DNA of 64,000 bases from Caenorhabditis remanei (Eukaryota; Nematoda; Chromadorea; Rhabditida; Rhabditidae), in the NCBI RefSeq assembly GCF_010183535.1, contig NC_071333.1, positions 12,212,587 to 12,276,586 of the forward strand, given 5' to 3'. Every line of letters starts with the position of its first letter. The first letter of the stretch is position 1. Positions 57,317 through 64,000 of the stretch are shown here, one piece after another. The notes under the pieces are model-generated. The model searched no databases, was not told the origin of the DNA, and saw only the letters and a list, made by a program, of their open reading frames with translations. The translations under genes and the position numbers were made by a program.

Positions 57317-58092
57317 CTAAAGACATTTTAAAGCCTCCGGCGCGTTGACCCAATCGAGACCACAGAATCCACAGGTAGCTCTGCAGACTCTGAAACCAAG
57401 TCTGAAATGAGAAGTGTCACATGACCATCTTCTGTTATTCCACGCGTCATCTCCGGTTTCAAAACGACTACAGTAGGCTGGACTCATACGATCAAAGCAG
57501 TTGGTAGAGTTCGCTGGTCCAACGAAAAAGCTGAAAAAAATACTGTGATTCCGCCAGAATTACAGTATGAAAACTTGCTTTTGAGCTCTTTTCCTATAAG
57601 AAATGCCTGCTTCACTGCAAGAATTGCAACACACAACTAGAGAAAAGTCTGGTTCCGTTTGGCATCTGCAAATTACATGTGTCAAGGTTTTGGTTTAAAC
57701 AAAACTCACTTTTGAGTGAATAATTTGATATCTGTTCTTTTTAAATTCTTGCAAATTAATCCACCAGACTCATCTTTACAGCATGGAAGAGCTCGATTTG
57801 GGTTCAGTTGAATAGATTTTTGAATTGTTTGACTCACTGAAATGGTAATATTTTAAAAACTGGAAACAATGATAACTCTTACTTTTGAAACCCGGGTTTT
57901 GAAACATTCTTGGACGGATGATGGACATCACACGTTCACTTGGAGTTCTACGTCTTGAGTACATTGAAGAGCTCGCTGAAATATGTCTCATCCTAATTTA
58001 GTTGCTGTTTTCCACTCACCATCTATAATTCCTAGAACTCCAATCAGCATGTAGACAATAAACAATTTCGGTAGCAATCTTGAGATCATCAT
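57317..58092 (-). CDS. small secreted Cys-rich protein, ShK-like (copy 2)
   Basis: Starts at 58092 with a signal peptide (MMISRLLPKLFIVYMLIGVL), or at 58089 if the second Met is used. A basic segment (SSMYSRRRTPSERV) follows, then ALPCCKDESGGLIC, VCCNSCSEAG, NCFDRMSPAYCSRF, RRWSCDTSH and FRVCRATCGFCG, and a stop at 57317. The Cys blocks line up one by one with those of copy 1 (56468-57266), so the two are an inverted duplicate. It has an extra N-terminal basic region that could be a cleaved pro-peptide. The 3' UTRs of the two genes must overlap or nearly touch. Confidence 0.75.
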
Positions 58093-61000
58093 TTTCAAAA
58101 ATGAATGGATCAGAGTGTGTGGTCGTCCGATTATTTTGCGGTTCTATTGCCGAAGGAATTTGTTTATCTATCATTGACAGGATTGGTGTCGCCTCAGAAA
58201 GAGAGCTCGTGATTCAAACAGATAAATGTCTTCACGGGCTAGATACACTGAGATAAATTTGGAAGTCTAGATAAATGATGAGACATTTTTTGATCTATGA
58301 TTTGTAAAAAATGGATTGTGAAGTATTATTGGGTCGAGAAAGCATTTGAAAGCTATAATTATAACAATACATTACTCTGAAATACAGAAATACAAGTTAC
58401 ACAAATAGCAAATGTGTACTGTCTGAAATACCGTATTCTGATCTGGTTTTGTTTAGAATTTGTATTTATTCCTGTTTACACTGACCCAACTTCCGAATTC
58501 AAGTATTTTAATTCGTAGCGACTAAATATTATTGGCATAACCCATCCGATTTCCGTCACAACAAAAACATGCTCCATTCATATATCCGCTGCTGTTTTTC
58601 TCCGAAGATTCGTATCATCATAGTACGTAATAAACATAATAATACGAGTGGCCCAGAGCACTTCCCACTCGAAAACGGGGCTGCAACATTTTTACGCATA
58701 TAGACCACCGGGGGGTCCCCGGAGAATGTGAGGAGGCCTTGTCAATCAGATTGTTTCGGCTTTTGTCCTAACGCGCACTCAAAAAGCGTAGGCATTTTAG
58801 GAATCTTCAACTTTTTGAACTTCTCCTTCTCTCTCATGGTATAAATGATGGGTTTGGTGTTTGAAGTGACAGCAACAACCAGAGAATTGTTGGCTATTTG
58901 CCCCTTTTTGCCTTTTTTTCACTTCTTTGAGAAAACGAGACTCTATTTTTACCAAGTGCATCATTCCCGGGCGGCTCTTTAGTATTCAGATCTCTTTGTA
59001 TATCTTGCACTTTTTCATGACAACATGAAACAGCACCAATAGCAAGATGCTAATCGAAATACGTTGTGGGAGCTTAGATCAGAGAGTCTAGAACCCTTGA
59101 TAGACAGTTCCTGATAAATACCTGTCTTATTAAGACAGCGCCTATGGCCTTTTGGTTAATGTTGATGTGAAACTAAAAGCAATAAAGAATGCAAACATCG
59201 GAACAATTTCTTATTTTCCGCCCTTTTTCTTGATAGGTTCTTTTTTTTCATCTCGCACATTTCACACATTTCCAATTTATTGCATATTTGTCGAATGCCA
59301 AAACATTTTCTACGCTCTTTTTTCCTTGCCATTTTCTTCTAACCCGTTGAAAATTAGCCTCATTCTTCTTCTCTTTTCGTTCGTGAAATCCATTATTCTT
59401 TTTCGGAATGTAAAGTATTTTTTGTTCCATTTCTCTCTTTCTCTCTTCAATTTTTGAATCCATTCCTCATCGTACCAAAAAAAGCGTATCCTAGTTTATT
59501 CGAATGAGTGTTATGCATCTCTTTTTTGTAATCGTCTCCGGTAAACCGCTATAAGTAGGAGAGGTGTCGATTCAAAATAAATATTTTATGTAAAAACATG
59601 CAACTATTAATTTCCATCGCTTCCTAATTTCCGGAATATGAATTAGATCAGAAAATGGGAATGAGAGAGAGAATGTATATATTTGGTGTCTTCTATTTCA
59701 TCGCATTACTTTTTCATTATCTCTGATCAGAAATCTTCAGTCTTACATTCTCATCTAGTGAGCAGTGTCAGTGTCATAACGTAAGCTTGTTTTAAGTTTC
59801 AGATGTTTGTTTTGAAGTAATATGAAAAAAGTAATATCCAAAGTTAGGCTATTCTTAAAATCAACAGTTATTCGATTTTTCCAATACACAGGACACTCGA
59901 TTCTATGTCTGGAAATTCCAAACTATGAAAATTATTATGAAAGTTATTGAGCCCACTATTGAATTCAAAATCTTCATTCAAGTCGGCAAATAGATTAATA
60001 ATGGCAAGAGGGATCAGTATTATACAAGTAGTATCTTCAACCTTTACAATTGTATCTCACACTTTTCGATGGCTAAATCAAAATTTAATCCCTTTTCTCT
60101 CTGCGCCATCTTTTTCCAAAACCACTTTCCCAACCGCAATTCGATGAAACATGTACTAAACCGTATTATACAAAGACATCCCTCTTGTTCCAATGTGCCC
60201 TCTTCCTATATATCAAAAAGCTTTTTCTCTTATTGTTGGAGTGAAAATGTTGGAGAGAATATAAAAATTTTATTGACTTAACACCGTCTCTATTGTCAAC
60301 TGTTTTTATTTGTTTAATTCACATTTCGCGCCCGGAGGGCCTTCGATGCTCTTCATACCGACAACATTAGGCGCTTATTAATTTGGATTAATACTTCATT
60401 CCCTTCCTTCTCATTTTTGCTTCTCAAGAAGCGCTTCCGTTTCCTGTTGCCATTGCAGTCACTGACCTCACTGTTAGTGCTTGAAAATTGAGGAAACAGA
60501 TATGATCGCTGCATCGAGAACCCACTAGACAAATACATCTTGACAGTTTTTGTTTTTTGTACGTTATACACTCGAAATGTATGTTCAACATCTAATCGCG
60601 AAACTGATCTCATTGGCTTCTTCCCATTCTTCCTTCTCGTTTTCTTGTCGAGCCGAGGCATCTGAAGTGATGAATGAACAAAAAAAAATGTCGCGAAGGA
60701 AACCAACTCAATTTTTCAAAATGAAAGAAGAATAGTTAATTCATTCCTCTTTCACCCTCTACTCTACATATTTTTCTTTTTTCTTAACCTTCAACCCTTT
60801 TTCCGTTTGTCTTCCTTCTGTTTCCGTCACTCTTTTGTTTTTGTGCCCCCAGTCAGATCGGTGACACCTCAATGTCTCCTCTCTGTTTCTACCGCGTGCC
60901 AACACGTCCCTCTATTCTCTTTTCTTTTGTAAGCACATTGTAAATCAATTTGCTCAATGCTGCAGACCACTACCATCCCTCATTGTTCATATTTGCACAG

Positions 61001-64000
61001 AATGAGGGGTGATCTGCCTAAGTACCTTATTATGTACGAGCCGTTTCTTATCTTGGACAAGATGGACGAATATTGAACATGAGCTCGTCTGTAAATACAT
61101 TATCTTTTTATTACCCTTATTCTGCATTGGAGTGTTTACCTTGTTTTCATATGGTTTAATTACCCGTGAACAAGACATGGCAAAAGCATTTCGGAGGAAA
61201 AAACTACTAATCGTCAAGTTAATCCTTCGTCGTTTCACGATGTCCGGTTACTTCTTTTTCAAATGACCACTACATGACTTTTCTTCTCTTATCGGTTCCA
61301 GAATTTAAAATTCTCATTTAAAAGAATAAGACTCTCTCTCTCTCTTCTTAATTTTTTTAATCTGTCTTGCGAGTATCCCTGTAATTGTTAATTGTAATTA
61401 TTCTGACTGTCGTAGCTTTTACTAAAAATTTTTATCTTTCTAGACATATAAGATCAAACGCCACATTTGTGACTGATATTTATAATCGTTTCGTACTAAT
61501 GAAACTACTAGTTTTATATTTCTGAATGACTTTTGAACTTTTCCCAATGATTCTACTATGATTAATTACTTGAATGCGAGAACCTTTCTCATTTAATATG
61601 CTCTTACGCATTCTTTTCATTCTTTTTTATTTTCCCCCAGTTTTTTTCTCTCTCTCAGCCAAATAAAAATATGAAAAGAGTGCTGAAGCATTTCGGAACC
61701 CTTCATCATTTTTGAATTGTTCATGGATTCATGAATACTCAAAAACTTTTGCTTTCACCAGGCCCGTCACTCGCATTGTCTTCACAACTACTCAAATTTC
61801 AGCAATAGCTAAAGCACCAACGAAATGTATGAAAAATAGGATTGACGCTTGACCCGACTATTCATTCTTTTCGAAACTTTTTCTTTTTGACTAAACTTCT
61901 TCAAGAGACTCTAAAATTATGCATGTAGTTGAAGGAAGACGCGAGTAAAGTCGTTTGAACGGAACAGAGAAACGACAACGTGGACCACAGAAAACCGCAC
62001 CTTATTATGCATGTATGTGGGGCGGATGCACAATGCGGCCTCCTAACCAACTCGAAAATCAGCACATGAGCAATTGAGCACCGAGGAACACTGACACACG
62101 TCGTTCAGATGTCACACTAATCCTAACCGGGCGCGAACGTTTGCATGTCATTCTTAATTGAATCATATTTTTATGCTGATCCCCCGCCGCGCTCCGCCGC
62201 TCTCACACTTCAATGGCAACACATTCATTCCGTGTCGTGACATTTCATCTTCTCGTCTTATGGTAGTAGTTCAATGTCTCTCCTTATTTTCTCCAGCCTT
62301 CCTTCCCGCTTGCAACTTCCGTTCATTCACAACAATTCGTCGACACATCGGTCGCAAACTATTTTCTCGATTATACACTTTTCTTTTCTATCTTCTCACA
62401 TTCTTTTATCTAGTCTATCCGTTTCGTTTTTCACACTCTGATATAGTGGATATGAACTTTTTCCCGCATGTTTGTAGATATGTTTGCCCTGCTCACAGGT
62501 GTTCTATCGTCATTGTAACCCTCCCCTCGTAGAACTAGTCGTTCTTGTTCAAACTTCACTACTATTTCGATTCCACAAACCTTTTCATCATCAAACAACT
62601 TTTTTGTCTTTTTTTCTTTTTGAAACTAAAAAAACAAGTAAAAAAATGACTGCTGTCAGAATCTGTCCATCAAAGTTTGACCAACATGATTTTTTGGGAA
62701 TGTTCTCTTTTTCTCTAAAAGTAATGCTGGAAACAGTTTTTTCTGATTATGAGACATGAGTCATTTTCAGAGTACTCGTCACTCTTCTCTATCACTGATA
62801 CCATCAGAACACATACCTTACGGAAATACGTTTTTCCTGTTTTTGATCGTTTTCGGGGTGTTTGTGTGTTCGAAAGTGAGGAAGTGAGTTGAAGCGCTTA
62901 GATTTTTTGGATCTTTGCCTCCAATTAGCTGAAATTTTCTTATTCTGTCCGATTTTCACTCTACTGGTGACAGGTCAAATAGTTCTTCTAAATTTCTGAA
63001 GAACCTTGCCTGCAACTATTCTAGAATAAGTTTCTAGAACTGATGATCCCTCCCACACAAAACGCGGAACCAACTTATTTCAACACAGTTACCCCCTATG
63101 CCCTTTCAATTTCCATTTCAATTTTATAATCCTATCGGCAACACTGATAACGCCACACCAAATACATTTTTCTCTAACTGTTCGCCTCTCACTTTTGATT
63201 TTTTTTTCAATTACATGATTGAAAAATAGCGAAAGATTTCATACAGCGGCCGCGTTTTTTGTTTTCATTCCTTTCGCCGCCCGCGCTTTTGGAGCATTCA
63301 GAATACATTAGCTCCTCCTCATCCAATTCACTTTTTGCGTTTTTGTTTTCTAAACGCTTTTTCTTACAACCCTCCAGTTCATTTTTCAGTAGTAGTGGTA
63401 GACGGAGGCGGCAGTGTCTTTTGATTCCACAGTTTTATATTTCTACTATGCTTTTAAAACACTTTTTCTTTCTACCATTGCATCCATGTCTCTGTTTCTC
63501 TTTATTCCTACAGCCACTTTCTGTAATTGCTGATAATTGTCTGTGTTCGTTCCCACAAACATCGGTGGCGAGAACGACGCAAGAGAAAACACAAAAAGAG
63601 TTTCGACTGTGACAGTCAGCTTTTCAATACTGTCAACAAAACTATCGCTGACTGTGAAGATTGAAATAATGTTTAAACAATTATATTATAATGGGAGCGA
63701 GAATGCGAGATGTCAATTCGGTTTTGAACCAACCTTCCTTCATTCCTCTCAATTTCCATCGTTTCTCCTCATTTTTCCTCATTTTTCTTTTCAAATCGGG
63801 TACAGATGTTTCGTCGATTGTCCCATCAATCATGCTTAATCGAGAAGTTGAACATTCTCACCTGTTCGTCGTCGATTACACAATTGGAGGTCTCTAATCT
63901 GTTTTTCGAATCGAGAACATCTAATCTCTCGTATTCATATTCATTTCCATACCACAATCCGTTTTTCCATTCAAAAAAGAAAACATTCCTCAGAATTTAC
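58093..64000. other. 5.9 kb without a recognisable gene
   Basis: AT-rich with long plus-strand pyrimidine tracts (CTCTCTCTC at 61331, T-rich runs at 59220-59460, 60740-60860 and 63170-63480). These make spurious ORFs of Phe/Ser/Leu composition. A small GC hairpin (CCGGGG-GGT-CCCCGG) is at 58709-58723 inside a GC-richer patch (58670-58740). It may be intergenic, or a large first intron or distal promoter of a gene beyond the right edge. No tRNA, miRNA or repeat was recognised. Confidence 0.5.

Noticed and set aside
59152..59457. 101-codon ORF MVNVDVKL...
   Set aside because: T-rich tract produces a Phe/Leu/Ile-rich frame resembling a membrane protein; no supporting exon structure.
63259..63897. 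Overlapping ORFs near the right edge
   Set aside because: Two overlapping frames of biased composition, neither resembling a known protein; likely noncoding pyrimidine-rich DNA.

Overview
The window looks like nematode nuclear DNA, almost certainly Caenorhabditis. Genes are compact with many ~45-60 bp introns ending in TTTCAG-type acceptors, intergenic DNA is AT-rich, some ATGs sit just behind a TTTCAG that looks like an SL1 trans-splice site, and there are worm-expanded families (F-box/FTH, ShK-like, CD36). The neighbourhood of an SK potassium channel, a metallo-beta-lactamase protein, a CD36 receptor and a giant PKS/NRPS recalls the C. elegans X-linked C03F11 (kcnl-3, scav-1) and C41A3 (pks-1) region. 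This synteny is from memory, and the species cannot be fixed by eye.

Layout. (1) 157-3633 +: 3' part of a small-conductance Ca-activated K channel with an internal alternative first exon. (2) 3878-5870 -: secreted MBLAC1-like metallo-beta-lactamase protein whose fifth exon lacks a canonical splice acceptor. (3) 6034-8561 -: CD36-family scavenger receptor. (4) 9553-10189 +: orphan protein with an N-myristoylation start. (5) 8.9-16.3 kb: a duplicated region with an F-box/FTH gene (13615-14923), a decayed copy (11123-12056), and two diverged repeat families, one containing a 20-bp minisatellite. (6) 16392-24249 -: two adjacent paralogous acidic/coiled-coil proteins of unknown function. (7) 26508-51476 +: pks-1, a hybrid polyketide synthase/nonribosomal peptide synthetase of roughly 7,800 residues that dominates the window. 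(8) 54340-55756 +: ITM2/BRI-type BRICHOS protein with a furin site. (9) 56468-58092: tail-to-tail pair of small secreted cysteine-rich paralogues. (10) 58093-64000: no supportable gene.

The centrepiece is pks-1. I read its order as KS1-(AT remnant)-ACP1-KS2-(AT remnant)-DH1-ACP2-KS3-(AT/DH remnants)-ACP3-ACP4-KR1-ACP5-AT1-DH2-KS4-KR2-ACP6-KS5-AT2-KR3-PCP-C-A-T-TE. The C. elegans orthologue works with NRPS-1 to make the nemamides in the canal-associated neurons. The first three KS modules lack a recognisable AT, an AT-DH block stands without its own KS, and there is no loading domain at the N-terminus. Malonyl loading and starter supply must therefore involve domains shared within the protein or partners acting in trans. 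The other genes show no obvious functional link to it.
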